A stretch of 64,000 bases of DNA, taken from contig CM082578.2 of assembly GCA_040954595.2 (NCBI GenBank), positions 5,952,001 through 6,016,000 on the forward strand, given 5' to 3'. Position numbers and translations under genes: made by a program. Origin of the DNA: Balanoglossus misakiensis. Lineage: Eukaryota > Hemichordata. Shown here one piece after another: positions 34,746 to 49,445 of the stretch (the first letter of the stretch is position 1; each line of letters starts with the position of its first letter). The notes below the pieces were generated by a model. It saw only the letters and a program-made list of their open reading frames with translations. It made no database searches and was not told the DNA's origin.

Positions 34746-37700
34746 ATTGCATTTTTACGCAAGCTAACGTCGCAGATAAGGAGGTCTGGGAGGTTTGAAT
34801 CCCCGATTAGTTACTTGAAATTACCTAACAAGAAATTAATTGATTGATTTTAAAACTTAAAATACCAACGAAGAGCCAAAGACAAAGTCAAAGCGATACT
34901 GAACCGTTCTCACATTTGCTGATGGCAGAACTCGAACTTTTGACATTAATGTTGTTACTTTGTTTCACCTTGGTTTGTGCATTATGGGTACATGCCCTGA
35001 AATAAAGAATTAATAATAACATAATAAAAAGTTCTGCATTCTGTTTTCGAGGCTCAGTCCATACTTCGCAAAACATGGCAATACACACGTCATGGACTCT
35101 GTTATTGACCACAAAAGGTTCCATTTATTGTTATTTCAATTACATTTCTACATGACTTATTGCAAAATAAAACGCAAATAGTTTACCACACAAACTGAAA
35201 TATCCCAAATAATCTCAAAAAGATAGGATTTCATCCATTTAGTGCAGAAACTCAGATGAACCGTGGCGTGCTTGAGTATATCAGTCATCTGTCGGTGCGG
35301 CTACAGAGTCTGGCTTTTTCATGTTGCATTTATTCGGCGGGATCCAACCTTAACGCAGACTGTAATAAAATAAAAGTGACTCCTCAAGTCTTACATGGTA
35401 CCATCGATGTAGGATCTGATGGCATTGGGAACGCAAGACACGGGGAGAATGGATTCAACCACCTATCCATTTAAAACTGTATTCGCTTTTCAGAAATTCA
35501 TGAAGAATTCCATGATTGGATCTGGCGAACCCCCTTTTTATTACGACAGTCGCAGTGCACTACAGTACATGTACTCTGCGCTACTTACCAACAGTCTGTA
35601 CACAATTTAATCCACGGCTGAAAGACGAGTAAAAGCACCTGACCCCTTGACTACCATAGGAACAACTCTCTTCACATTAGTGATCGTTGCTGATCTACCG
35701 CCTTAAGATTACCATTTCTAAAAGAATACAATTTCTTAAAGCTTGACGGTCTAGCATTATGTATTTTTCAAAGCCTTCCACGGCGCTTCAGGGAAAATTC
35801 GCATATCCGCCGACTTAGTTGAGAGTAACAAAAGGAACCCTCTTTTGAATTTTCCTAAGAAGTCGATGGGTATTTGACAAAGGTCAAAATTGCCGTAATT
35901 TGGGGGTAATTTCGAGGAAACTGGTCGGAAAGGCGGAAGATGGCGGTCCCTCGCTTTTTTTTCACACCTGTGCGAAAAGAACAACAGGACTGCGTAATGG
36001 GTGATGATGTATTTTACAAGGCGGCCTACCGATATATATTAAAATCATTATTTCTCAATTAGCCCCAATGTTTGCCGCTAAACAAAGGAATCAGCGCTGG
36101 AGGGGAGAGGACGTAATTGCGGTAAGGTTCACAGCGTTTCCGCCCTCGCCAAAAGAGGAGCCATTTTGCCGTTCAAAATTGAAGATTTTTTGAGTGATGA
36201 CATGATGTCAGCGCTATTAAGTCGAAGTCAACTGTGCGGCCGCTCTTCTAACAACTCGGCCCATTGTGCACGCAGGGAGCGCCGTTTGTGCGCAGCCCGA
36301 GTGAACCGCCGCTGTCGAGACGGCCTCCGTCGAATGGAACCGGCAATTTTCTCCCGAGAAACACCGTTATTAATGCGACGTGGAAATGTCGGCTTCGAAA
36401 AGCGAAGACATCCCCCGTTATTTGTTGTCGTCGTACGCATCCCAACATGCACCAGGCGCTGTTGATTATATACATCACGCACAGTGTCGATTTTGCACGC
36501 ATCACCACGGCTCCTTCGAATAGTACGATTTGTGAAAAATCTTGTCCATGGAGTCAGGTCTTTTGCCGACATACAAGTATTCTTCGTCCTGAACGACAAA
36601 GACGCTCGCGTTTGTCACTGTCTTGGTTATTTTACTCTCTTTTGGTGGGTTCTTTACTAGTATGCTGTTCTGCTCACTGAAATATGGCGAAACACGGGTT
36701 GTTACAATTCAACTACCATCCTACGTGGGTTAAGCCAATGAACACTACTTCGGTGCAATTTAGGGGATGATAATAGTCACCATGTGTCTTTATCTTTTAC
36801 ATGATATGAATTGAGCCGTGATAACCAGTTATTAGGCATATTTAAGAGAGCATGCAAAGCAACATGATAAAATAGTATATTCTGATAAAATTCAAACAAA
36901 AAGAATAGTGTCAAAAGGGACCGACTCTGGCCCTTTAACCATTTATAATTGCCTGGAACTGCTAAATTGTGTCGACGTTTTTCAAGACATTTTGACACGC
37001 CCATCTTATGACTTACGTTACCTTCTCCCATATACATGTATGTCATATTTTTCTGGTACTCATGAATGATGATGTTAAAAAAAATCTTATTTTTTATCAT
37101 TTGCGTGCAACACCAATAATCTTATTCACACCATACATCACACGTGAGGGATAAAATTCGAAACTTGCATATCCCCAGCACCCAGTCTGTCCCTTACCAT
37201 TTATAGTCAACAGAGTGCATGTAATTGGCTAAAGGCGAGTTCTCCATAAACCCACTCTTCAGAGAAGAATCGGGTGGAAATAGAAGGCCGAATGGAAAGG
37301 ATTTTTGTCAGAAACAAATACCGAAGGCCAAAGAAGTTGACAGTGATGAAAATTTAAAGAACACGGCAAGGCTCTTCTCATCAGTTGTTCTCCAAACTCT
37401 GGATGGGCTATCGGTCAATATCGCACAGTACGCTCTCGGAACTTTTCTATAGATGTGTGACTCGTGTTAACAACATTTGGTCGCCTGATAAAATGCTTAA
37501 TTTGACTAGGCCACTACTGCGTTAACTTTGCTCGTCGCACTCTCGCCAAGTTTTCACTCAAAAAAACATTCATCTTTGCAGCGAGTTGTGGCGCGCGATG
37601 AAAGCGACACGACTGGAAGTCAATTATACGATTCGGTACATAATGAAATTTACATAGACAATACCATTAACCATATGAGCATGTCGATTTCAATTTCATT

Positions 37701-40700
37701 AGCGGACTGTTGTTTACCTCCACACCGTGCAATAAATCACACTGCGCTAAGTGATCAGTTTCACTGATCACTTGAAATATTGTTTAATATCTCGTTGCGA
37801 GTTGGGAGTAAATGGCCTGATCATGTGTGACGCGCTGATGCCGTAACCAAACACCGCGCACGCATAACTTATACCAGAGCGCACCTTGCAACAGAACTGG
37901 CATATGTCGAATTTCTGGGTGGATTTTTTGTCTCGTTTTATATCTACTCCCGCCAACGATTTCTCGCGCGGCTTCTTGTGAATCTGTAACCGCGGCACTG
38001 TGACTACCGAAGTGAACGAAATGGTGATTATATCCTCATAAAATGCGGTGTTTATTGTGTCGTGCTGGCTGTACACGTATAAAATAATTAGGGGAAAACG
38101 TATCATCACTTGGCGCCAACAAGTACAGGGAGGATGGAAATTTGTAATTACGGTCGGCGGCACACTATACGGCAGGCAAACAGGATAGCAGACGCGAAAA
38201 ATGCGAGGAGTTGCGTGTCACGTGGCAACATGTGACGATTTGAAGAGCCGCCAAAAATCTACTCTAGTATCGCGACTCCAACGATTTTTGATCATTTGCG
38301 AGTTTCGCCGGGTTTCTCGAGACCACAGGCATTAAATATCCGTACGCTTTTCGACAGGTGTTCGAAAAAAAGTGACGGACCGCCTACAACGTCATTAGTC
38401 TGACGTCAAGACGTGTATTTTGCGGCATCGCACACTGTCATTCGATTGTCTCAAGGGGCTAGCCAATGACGCAGAGCTTCGTGTACTTTTTCTTGGAAAT
38501 TCCTTCCGTTTTAAAATTCAACATTATTTTTCCTACCGCCGTTATGTAATATACATAGTGCATGTCGTGAATAGAATTAGACGCAAGTCGGGAATGGTTT
38601 ATTTTTGACAATAATTTGACTTGTGTGCAGTAGTGTGGCGAAAGACAGTACAGCTAAAAATATAGAATGAAGTAATAAAACCCATTAATCGAAAATTGAT
38701 GGCTGGAAAATTAAAAACAAACACGTGCCTAACGATGGCGACACCTTTCCACGCTGCGTTAAAATGTGAAACCGAGTCTGTTTTCGGGGAATTACTCTTC
38801 TATTTGCGAGGACCCCTCCCCCACCCCAGCCCTTCCTCGCTGATTTTAACGCTATACTGTTCGACTCAGGTGGTCTGAAGTAATGTGTTTTCGAAATAGA
38901 CCAGCGGACGTCACGAATATTCGTGGACTCTTTTTTTAATACAACAAACATCAACAGTGAAGTCTCCATGTATAAGTAGACCTATCCCCAGAGGAGACAT
39001 GTTTCATGTATCCCGACACCCATGCAATTTTGATGCATAATGCGCCAGCTAGACCTTCATTTAATTAATTTAATGTTCTCCAGGTTGTCGCTGTCAAACA
39101 GAAATGTGAGGCGGCTAGCTACGCGCCGTTCTTGGTCAAACACGATTTTAATTGACTTAAATGGGATATGTTATTTTGCCGATCTGCCGCGCTGTGCGGA
39201 CCTGCCCATTAATAGCGTATCAAGGAAAGTGGTTTCGTTAGCGAGAATATCGTCAGAGCCGCAGCGTTGGCACTACTGGAAAAACAAAAAACAAATTGGC
39301 GATCCACATAATTAAGTGTGAGTGTGACTTTTAAAAGTTTAACATGAGCCCAGTTTTAGCAGCTACATGTATAGAAGGAGATCGCGCCATTTGCTAATGT
39401 AGTACCAGAAAAATCATTACTTTATAGAGTCTGGCGTATTCGTTATAAACATATTTACATAATTAATTAAAGTACCGAATCGGTAATATTTCAACAACTC
39501 CAAAAAAGAGACGATTGATATGATTGCAAAGCACGTTGATTGCCATATGGATACTGAAAGCACTGGACCAAAATTAATACAATGCATTTTATACCGGCCA
39601 TGCAGTGCAAACAGTGTCAACCATCTCAATGCACACCTCATCGTTTGCTTAATCAATTACAAACATTGCTTATCTCAGTTTGACTATCATATGTCTCAAT
39701 GCGTAAATATTATTAAATATTATATGTTAGATTTACGATGACGTTTAAAATATGAACAAAAGTTTCTTTCCATTATAAAGGACATGGAATAAACCCCTAA
39801 CCCCACCTTACTGATTTTTTTCTTTACATCTTACTTGGTAGATTATTATCAAAGTACATCTTTTATGTCACACCTGTAGGGTATATAAGATCACACACTG
39901 TCGGTTTCAATTTACCCTGGTAAGTTCATGACCGCCTTTGACAGTTTCAGACAAGTGGTCACCTACACACAGGGTCATGGTTTCCATATTAGGGACCCTG
40001 TCGCTCATTAAACGACGGCACCTACCGTGCAATATAGCCTATGAAATCACATGGACAAACATCTTTAGTCAGTGCGCTACAGCCACATTGTCGCTATTTT
40101 TCTTCGACTGACCGGTCATTTTTAGAACCCAAGACAAAAAAAAAAAAAAAACATTTTTTAAAGAGCCTCCCTTATAGACACGGTTATCAAGTTGGAGTGC
40201 AGGGGCGTTTCCAGCGGACGACGAGAGACAAGGAGAACAGTAACTTTATCACATTCAATACCGCGGATCATATTTCAAGTTTTGGTCTATTGTCAATGGC
40301 GCTGTTTTATTTCCTCAATCAAAGGAGAGCTTTTTTATTAGTGTCGTCAACGTATGTTTTCACGGAAAAAACGCATTTGAAAGGGCTGCGTTCTTTATAG
40401 CTGAGTATGTACCGTTATTTTGGTTCTGCTAAGTATTCAAACTACAGGACGAATTTCTCCATATCCTTTTATTAAGCAAGTGTCATTCGTCGAGTCTTAC
40501 ACGGCAGTCGAGTTTTCAGAACAGTGCAATGGCCACTTGAGAATGAAGTAAAACATACACGGTTGTCAGCCACAGCTGGTCAGACCGCATAATCGTTCCA
40601 CCTGTTTCAATAGCATTAGATCAGTTCAGCTCAGGCTCAGCTCAGCTGCAAAGGTTATACAAGCCAGCCATCAATACAAAGGCCGAATCGAGCGCTCTGC

Positions 40701-41050
40701 TCATTAGATTGCTTGAAGACAGCTTGTACTGTGCACGGTGTCCCGTTTTTTTCTCTTGTCTATGGTTTACAAGAAAATTAAGAAAAAACATTAAGGGATG
40801 CGGTACACAGCTCGCGCCAACCGTTGAGTTTACCCTGAATGCCATCGACCCTAGCTACCCACGCAAACTTCATAACTACAGCGGCAGCGATCTTTTCTTT
40901 TGCAATAACTGCAGCCGCGGATACATTTGGGTGACCTTTGTCAGCTAGAAACCCGATCGCTGAAGGAGCCGTGTGACATTTTTGACTCTACGTAGAACGC
41001 TAAAAGCAAAGGTCGAATGCCACAAATTGAATCGAGTCAACGTGAATAAA
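34746..41050. other. Intergenic, no gene seen
   Basis: There is a 25-bp hairpin at 37749-37773 (AAGTGATCAGT / ACTGATCACTT) and an A-run at 40137-40150. A frame at 36166 begins LPFKIEDFLSDD, which resembles an EH1-type repressor motif, but what follows is not protein-like. No supported exon. Confidence 0.4.
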
Positions 41051-41053
41051 AGT

Positions 41054-41138
41054 ATGTATGCATGTATGCATGTATGCTGTATGCATGTAATGTATGTAAT
41101 GTATGTAATGTATGTATGTATGTATGTATGTATGTATG

Positions 41139-41170
<32 letters not shown>

Positions 41171-41234
41171 TGTATGTATGTATGTGTATGTATGTATGTA
41201 TGTATGTATGTATGTATGTATGTATGTATGTATG

Positions 41235-41266
<32 letters not shown>

Positions 41267-41650
41267 TGTATGTATGTATGTATGTATGTATGTATGTATG
41301 TATGTATGTATGTATGTAGGTATGTATGTGTATGTATGTATGTATGTATGTATGTATGTATGTATGTATGTATGTATGTATGTATGTATGTATGTATGTA
41401 TGTATGTATGTATGTATGTATGTATGTATGTATGTATGTATGTATGTATGTATGTATGTATGTATGTATGTATGTATGTATGTATGTATGTATGTATGTA
41501 TGTATGTATGTATGTAGGTATGTATGTGTATGTATGTATGTATGTATGTATGTATGTATGTATGTATGTATGTATGTATGTATGTATGTATGTATGTATG
41601 TATGTATGTATGTATGTATGTATGTATGTATGTATGTATGTATGTTTGTA

Positions 41651-41720
<70 letters not shown>

Positions 41721-41734
41721 TGATGATGATGATG

Positions 41735-41793
<59 letters not shown>
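41054..41793. repeat. 740-bp compound microsatellite (TATG)n (TG)n (CGTG)n (GAT)n
   Basis: TATG units fill about 41054-41655 with TATATG, TATGTG and TAGG interruptions. TG units follow (41656-41687), then CGTG units (about 41686-41722) and GAT units (about 41722-41793). The interruption pattern TAGGTATGTATGTG occurs at about 41317 and again at about 41515, 198 bp apart. Confidence 0.97.
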
Positions 41794-42723
41794 CTACTCG
41801 GCAGTGTGTATACTAAAGTCTAGGTATACATTGGCTCGGTTAATCACTAGCCACTTGGTCGGCTTTAGTTTACTAATATTTAATTTCGAGCTAATTGATA
41901 TCCATGACAAGCGAAAGTTGAAACACCTCAGATAATAATAGTCGACTTTTAACCAATTTTGATACACTCTGTGACCTGCAGTTATTATATCTTAATATTA
42001 ATATCCTTGTAAAGAAGGGGGAATTTGAAATCATTAATTAGCGCTGGCGTGAAATTTCACCGAGACAACAACGAAAGTGGCGAATTTTGGATTGAATAAT
42101 TTAGAACGAACATCAAATGTTTAATTCTTCGCAGCAGCGCCTTTTGATTATTTCGATAATAGTTTCTGGAGCCTGTAGGTGGGACTTGTTCCGGTTGGTC
42201 ATTCTTGAAATAAAATGAAAATAAGTTCGACACAAACGCGCTTGTCAACATTCTCAGCCCCCGGCGTGTCGCGCATGCACGTTTTTGATGAAAACGGAGT
42301 CGACAATGAATATGAGTAGCTGATGGTTATTTGTCGTAATTACAGCAAGATGATTTCAAGTGGAGGCCGTCTCAAAGACGACAAGAAAAATAGTAAACTA
42401 AATAAGTAATGCACGTAATTGTGTGTAGTTCGCACGCCTCACTTGAAATGAACAGTGAGCGTCAACTGATGCGTGAGACCAAAGACGTTTACCTGCAAGG
42501 TCCGACTATCACCAATTACAAAATACATATAGGACCTCAAAGCTGGGAAATGCCCATAAATATATTAATGCGGAAGTGCTCATTGCATAAAAGTCAACCC
42601 AGAAGTGAGTGCGACATTCTGTTTCCGGTTCTTTCAAGTTTGTCTGTGCGTCCACGAAACTTGTCGCGCCACCACACCAACAAGAATGTCATTTTGTTAT
42701 CTAGTCATTGAACAAAAGGTTTG

Positions 42724-42902
42724 GGTGGGTGGGTGGGTTTGGGTGGGTGGGTGTGTGGGTGAGTGAGTGAGTGAGTGAGTGAGTGAGTGAGTGAGTGAGT
42801 GAGTGAGTGAGTGAGTGAGTGAGTGACTGACTGACTGACTGACTGACTGAATGACTGACTGACTGACTGACTGACTGAATGACTGACTGACTGACTGACT
42901 GA
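42724..42902. repeat. Compound microsatellite (GGGT)n (GAGT)n (GACT)n
   Basis: GGGT units, about 19 GAGT units, then GACT units interrupted by two GAAT units spaced about 36 bp apart. Confidence 0.95.
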
Positions 42903-44024
42903 CAATGAACCACTAATATGATAAATAAATGTCATAATTATTCTTGCAACGAATATAATGAAAGAATATATAAAATAAAATGAATACAAAGAAATATATG
43001 CTTGTATTATATACACCAAGATGTTTGCACATATGCAAATGAATGTATACAAGGAATATAGGGCAGATATCTGACTAATCTTTATCGTTCGTAAAAGCTG
43101 TTTTGTCTCTTAACTGTCTGCATAGAAGGTTTAATTTACGCTGTGATCCCGAAGATTTCACGATAAACTTATTTGGTAGGACGACTACAACACTAAGCTT
43201 AACAGCCGTCATAGCAAGCAAACACGCAACGATGAAGTTTTCCTAGCTAGTTTCCGGGTTCCTGAAACGTGTATATAATTCGAAATTTACAGCAGGAGCA
43301 ATGAAATAGTGAGCGAGGCGCCACCAGGTTGCAGAGTTCTGGAGCCACAGATGTTTTCCCGTCTTGGAACGTTGACCATTGCGCTTGCCTGTGTGCGCAT
43401 TCACGTTATGGGAACATTGTATGCAGATGCCCTTCGATGGCGTGGGTAACCCCTCATGTCTGAAAGAGTCGAAAACTTGCCGATTTCATATCAGTCCGCT
43501 TCGCACTAGCATTTTTATATCACAGTTGCCAGTAATTTGTTAATGTCAATTGTTTGTCCGGTAAAGAGGCTCTATGCCGAAACTTTCTCAATCACCATTT
43601 GATAGGTTTGATATGGGCGGAGAAATCTTCGGGGGAGGGGGTAATGTTTCCAGCGGTAACTGTCCTAGAACATGATGAGGAAAGCCACGAATGTGTCTTA
43701 CAAATGACATCTCCGACGTCGTGTCTTTAACTTTGTCCAGGCAGGCAGATAGATTCCAGCATAGCTGCACATTTGTCGGGAGAACGTGCTATTGAATGAT
43801 TGAATTTGTATTAAAACGCCCACGAAATTGTCATACTTGGGTGAAGGCAAAGAGAAGTACTCCTACGGTTAAGCGGTTAGTCTTGTTGCGGCAGAGTGAC
43901 TTCGCTGGTTGTTATGCGATGATGTTTGGAAAACAGCATATCAGTAAATATTTAAAACATTATTATTACGTGTCACATGACCAGGGTAAATTTAAACTAA
44001 GATTTGATAAGGTTTAATTTTAAA

Positions 44025-44215
44025 GGTATACATTACAGCCACCTCTGATTTACATATGCCCATTTACAGTTTAAAGGGCATGTATAAGTCTTCGACCGAC
44101 CATGTGGCGGCGCACTTTTTTCGAGTTGCCAACCCGTGAAAATCTATAAAGATGCCGCGGTAACTGTGGCTAAGTCTGCTAAAGTGGCCGTGTACCTGTG
44201 AATCGAGGGCTGCAG
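44025..44215. repeat. Dispersed repeat family A, copy 3
   Basis: TTTACATATGCCCATTTA, GTGAAAATCTATAAAGAT, GCGGTAACTGTGGC and GTGTACCTGTGAATCGAGGG blocks, in the same order as the copies at 6960 and 23455. The last block extends the match to copy 1 (CCTTTAATTGAGGG). Confidence 0.7.
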
Positions 44216-45511
44216 AAACGGGATTGACGTCATCGTACATTGGTTTTCTCGGTATTTGTGTACATGTATTTCGTTTTGTGAATCATCTATGGCCCATTTT
44301 CCTACTCCCAAAAGCATATCGGAATGCCCATCAGATGGCTTTTACACGAACCTGCTTGTAGGCTGTGAATAATCTGCTTTGCTATATTGTTGACAGTTTA
44401 ATTTTATATAGTCCGGCCTTTGAAAGTCAACTAACAATACCGGGTATGACGACATACCTCGTGATGTGGACCAATAAGAAACTGGAGTCTATATGCGGAC
44501 ATATGTTCTGTTAAAAACAATAGCATGCAGTTAGATGTAAGGTGTGAAATGCTGTGTTGATATCAAGCTTACAGAAATAAGACATCCTTGATCACACGCA
44601 ATGTATATTACCCTTTAGTTTATACGAACCCGCATCCGTCAAAATTATGCAGTGTGCCCGCCAGCACCATTTTCTCAATCGTGAACTTGAATTTCTGATT
44701 AAGGGAAACATCTCACGCAAGTACACGGGCATTGATTTCAAAATGGTTGATTACGGTGCATTAAATGTGCTCTATAGTCTTACTAGTATTACTGGGCACT
44801 ACATGTACGTGTACGCCTTCTATCGGTGTTTCCATTCTGTCATCTTGAATTGGCAAGCGTCGTCTTGGAGCCCTGACTCTATCTCCGGCCTTTGTCACCG
44901 ACAACTTTCACGTGACATCATGCCAGATTCCTCCAATAACATGTTTTCCCTGAATTTTGTTCAGAGTGAATAATATCATACAGAGTGGAAAAAAACGTCA
45001 AAATTCATAACACTGCTTTTATCAAGCAAAAATCAGATTTATAAAAAACTATCGAATCGATCAAGAATTCCTATGCTGAATACGATTTGTTATTCGCCGC
45101 CGACAGTAATCCCGGGAAAGTATTTTTTCTTTTCCGCCTTGTGGCACGATATTTTTGTCGGTTTCGTGCCTGGGTGTATGTGTTCATTTCTATCGACGCG
45201 GGTTCCTATTGGCCAACGGAGCACAATGGCTGCAGTCGTCGCCATCCTCTTTCGCGCTTAATCAAATCCGGTTTCTGAAGAAGAAGAAGAAAAAACCCGG
45301 ATCAAGAAGCCAAACACCGTGCCTTCACAATCGGTTGAAAAACAACCTTTGAAGTCACTATGTTTTTTTTCGCTTTGTCTGGCTCCAACCTTTTACCCAA
45401 GTGTCGCTTGTACTCTCACTGTCTTTCTATCGATAACAGCTGACATGGCTCCCCTTTTCTGTTTTCACAGGCTGCCGTTTTTTTTTTCTCTCTCTCTCTC
45501 CATCATCAAAG

Positions 45512-45744
45512 AAGACGACCCACTGCTGAGGGAGCAACCGCTGTATGCCCACTTTACACCGACACAGCACTTGGTTGCGTCGGCGCTGCTTATGGCGGGA
45601 TTACGAAACGACCTCGCCTTTGAATGGCTAGATAATAGCAGAGTGAGGGATTATTTCACTCGGGCAGATAAGAAGACGAACCGAAGTCTCCGTCGGACAA
45701 TGCGCCGTTATCATGCAACTGATGTTAGGAGCATTTTAGTCTGA
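45512..45744 (+). CDS. Candidate terminal exon of an unrecognised protein
   Basis: A strong acceptor (a long T/CTCTCT tract ending CATCATCAAAG at 45511) precedes 76 codons ending at TGA 45742-45744. The sequence has protein-like composition: DPLLREQPLYAHFTPTQHL, then an LVASALLMAGL helix, FEWLDNSRVRDYF and a basic tail. Third positions favour G/C more than the surrounding DNA does. The open frame continues upstream to about 45319, with another acceptor (TTTTCACAG, ending 45470). I recognise no family, no upstream exon, and no AATAAA nearby. It could be a genuine 3' exon, part of an old mobile element, or chance. Confidence 0.25.
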
Positions 45745-47730
45745 TTGATAATATCATCTTTCATGGCACTGAGGCCTTTGCCAAAAGAAAGACTTATCAC
45801 AATTTGGGAATTCGCCTTGTTTGGCCGGAGGCCGTTCATACAAAATTGATCATCGCTCGTCCGTACAATAGACTCCACATAAATGTACCATGATGAGAAC
45901 ATATGCCCCTGACGAGCTTATAATATTCGGGGCAGGCTCGCCATTGCATCAATTAGTTTTACTCCCTTGATATTTGTATTTTTTGTCCATCTGCTATTTT
46001 CGCCACGGGACCCCTCCGGAAATCGGGTCGCGGACCGACATCTAGCGACCGAAGTGACGCACACGTCATAAACTGGGGACCTTCCAATGACCCATTCGTG
46101 CACGGGAAAACTTGATGGGGAAAAGTTGGGGATTGAACCGCACGGAACAAGTCTCGGGGAACTTGAAGGGGAGTGTGGTCGACAACGGCACTTGTCGCGA
46201 CGAGAACAATACAGCACAACTTATATCGCGTTATCGGCAGTTTCTCTAATGAACAGTCTCCGGGGACACTGTAGTCTCGTTTAGCGCATCATTGAACCCA
46301 AAAAGCAGAATTTGCGGCATTTTTATTTTACAATTTTTACTGTTTTTTCGTCTTGTTAACGAGAAAAAATCAGCCGCCAAGAGCTGCGGGGATGACTGCT
46401 TGCTTGGTGTGACAGAACAGCCTCGCTGACCAAGATGCACTTATTTCATGCCCTTAGAAACAGGCGGTAACTGCCCAGTGAGACCCAGCCATCGCTTGAT
46501 CAACTAAACCTGCAGAAGCATTTTGATAGGTCGATTTTTACAAGCGACAGTAACTGTTACTTATGATCAGGACGCCGCCAAAAACATGCATGTCAAACGT
46601 ATAGTTAACCACGCTTTGTTTTTGTTTTTTCCGTGGTTAGTTTAATCAGAAGTACGCTTATATATGTATTTTTAATTTCATTGGTTTATACCTATTAAGT
46701 AAACTTCAGATGGTTATCATTGTGTCGATTCTAGATTATTAATCAACTAAATGGTTCGGCATTTAAACTTGATCGACCCAAAGGGGTTTTTGAGGTATTT
46801 TCGGTCGGACCACCACCTGCTCGTTGTCATGTACATGTATATACATGTCAAAGCATCAACGCCAGGAACCATAGCGCAAATCCTGCCACACTCGATTACG
46901 CCTCTTGGCTATTGGGTGAGAACGACAGTTAGTAAGAAAAACCCCTGGTGGAACTTGTGTCCTAAATGTGTACGTGGCAACTTTCTTTTTCTTGGGTGTC
47001 TGCTTTTTAAACGCACCCATGCCCGCAGGGTGGCTCATTTGCAGTCCGTCTGACATTTCACACAACTCGTCTTTAAATGGCATAGTATCACAACTTTCAG
47101 AAAGGTGTATATACCGTAGTTCTTTCACGGCATAGACCAACAATGCTGTTAGTGGCGATCACTTCCTTCACTGTCGGCAACAATCCGCCAACGACACGAA
47201 GCAATTTCATTAGTCGCCTTTTAACGGAGCTTTCACCAGAGAGAACTGTTTTCTGTTTAAACGCATTTGCTAAATTGTTCTGTAACCCTCCCCACCGGCG
47301 AAATCAGTCAAGATAGGCGATATCACTGTTTGATCAGGTTGTAGGGGAAAATGACAAATTGTTCGCGGGTCCCTCCGGCGCTATCAATGGCAACAGACTT
47401 CAGAAATGTAGTGAAGTTTACTCAGTTTACCCTCCGGCCCGTGATTGATATGACCTTCAATAATTTCCAAATTGGCGCGTGGTGATACCCCCATGTACGT
47501 GCCAAGTGTTGAATATTTGATGGCGTCTATATACAGCGAGCGGGACTTTTCATTTGTAAATTGTTTCGACGGAATGAGACAATTGGTTACGTAGCAAAGA
47601 GTTTGGCGTGGCCGTGTTGGAAACCAGGCATGGACGACTGGAACTCTCGTGTGTGGAAATATGGATTCTCTGACGTCATCAACAGACTCGACAACAATGC
47701 TCGTTGCTTTTCACGTTGCCGTACATGTAC
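45745..47730. other. Intergenic, nothing recognised
   Basis: Both strands were read. Open frames are short and without domain similarity. Confidence 0.4.
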
Positions 47731-47731
47731 A

Positions 47732-47820
<89 letters not shown>

Positions 47821-47902
47821 TAACATCTGCATTTCTATACTTGTAACCTTCGGCCCCAAATTGCTTTCTTAATCTCCCCCCTCTCTCTCCCTCCCTCTCT
47901 CT

Positions 47903-47969
<67 letters not shown>

Positions 47970-47978
47970 TCTCTCGCT
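47731..47978. repeat. Compound microsatellites (ATC)n and (CT)n
   Basis: About 30 ATC units at 47731-47820, 50 bp of ordinary sequence, then CTCC/CT repeats at 47874-47978. Confidence 0.95.
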
Positions 47979-49204
47979 TGTAGTTTTCGCAGTGTAGCAG
48001 TCATGTACATATTTATTGACCTATTTACTTACTTACTTATTTAGTTATCTAGTCTCTATCTATACATCTATCTATGTGTCTATTGAGATAAATTCAGTTA
48101 TAATGTCAAATATAATCGACGTCTTCCAATTCATCAATATTTGCAGGTTCAGATGGAGATACATAAAACAAGATAGCATAAGCAAGAACAATGCAACCTA
48201 TCTATATGATGATATACACGAAAGGAACTGTAACAGAGAACCTGACATTGTAAGCATCTAAACCGATTCAAATGCACATACTTCAACTGCCATTAAAATT
48301 GTAAAATATGGAAAGGTCAACATCGCAAGCATAACAGCGACATTGATCGTGACGTCGAGACATTCAATTTGAAAATGTACACATGCACCTAGATACAGAC
48401 TTGAAAAACGACGTTCCATATACAGGTGTGTGAATTTTAATGAACAACAAAGGTAACATAGATATTTGACAACGTTTTCTCAACCTATGCTATAGTATTA
48501 GGGAAGCAGTTTTGACTTTTTCTTATAGATTGCCAGATCTGACAGATTGTTGACCCTTATAAACGATGTTTCCCGTCTTCCTCTGTCGAGCGTAGCTCTA
48601 TGTTTAGGCTACCGTACAAAAAAAAGTGAAACTGACATGATTATTATTTAACAAGCACTCGGTGGCCTGTTATCAAAGTTAAGTTAATCTATGCCAGGGC
48701 GGCTGACGTGGGCAGATAGTATAAAACGCATCACAATCGCTGTGTCGTGATTTCAGTACTCCGGCAGGCAATTTTGTCATATTAAAGCATTAGTCACGCC
48801 CAATTGAAAGACATCATCGTCAAAACCGACTGCAACAAAATGCACCAGTACAATAAGGCCAATCAAAGGGCCTTCGGAAGATATAAAGTATATGACATGC
48901 AGTGAGATGATGCTGTGGACGAGCTTCGCCGTTCTCAGATTGTTGGACAGTGTGCACAGTCACTAGCAATTTTTTTCTGTCGATGTTTGTTACAGAATCC
49001 AAAGTTTGTGCGAGCAACAAGCTTCAACTTTTGATATTCTGTATTCCGTATGCATTATCTGTATAGTTCTCGTTTGAGTCCATAAAGCGCGGCGAAATAC
49101 CTGGTAATAATTTCTAAACGTAACACAGCCCACGGGTACGGGAATAATTGTTGAAAACGAAATTTGAATTGATTTCAATCATCAACAATAAGGGTGGAAG
49201 TCAC

Positions 49205-49360
49205 ATATGTACGTATGTATGTATTTATGTATGTATGTATGTATGGATGGATGGATGGATGGATGGATGGACGGATGTATACATTTGTTTGTTTGTTTGT
49301 TTGTTCGTTTTTTTGTCTTTCTTCGTCTGTTAGTTGGTTCGCTTGTTTGCTTGTTTTTTT

Positions 49361-49444
<84 letters not shown>

Positions 49445-49445
49445 T
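49205..49445. repeat. Compound microsatellite (TATG)n (GGAT)n (GTTT)n (TTCT)n
   Basis: Four successive tetranucleotide blocks, ending with about 21 TTCT units at 49364-49445. Confidence 0.95.

Noticed and set aside
34346-34798. Poly-Gln / poly-Thr / poly-Val frames
   Set aside because: They come from the (GTT)n array; flanking residues show no gene.
36166-36465. Frame beginning LPFKIEDFLSDD, like an EH1 repressor motif of a homeobox gene
   Set aside because: Starts at a non-ATG codon. What follows is Arg/Cys-rich and unlike any homeobox N-terminus, with no homeodomain nearby.
40973-41935. 320-codon open frame, plus strand
   Set aside because: Almost entirely (TATG)n, (TG)n, (CGTG)n and (GAT)n. 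It is stop-free in every frame.
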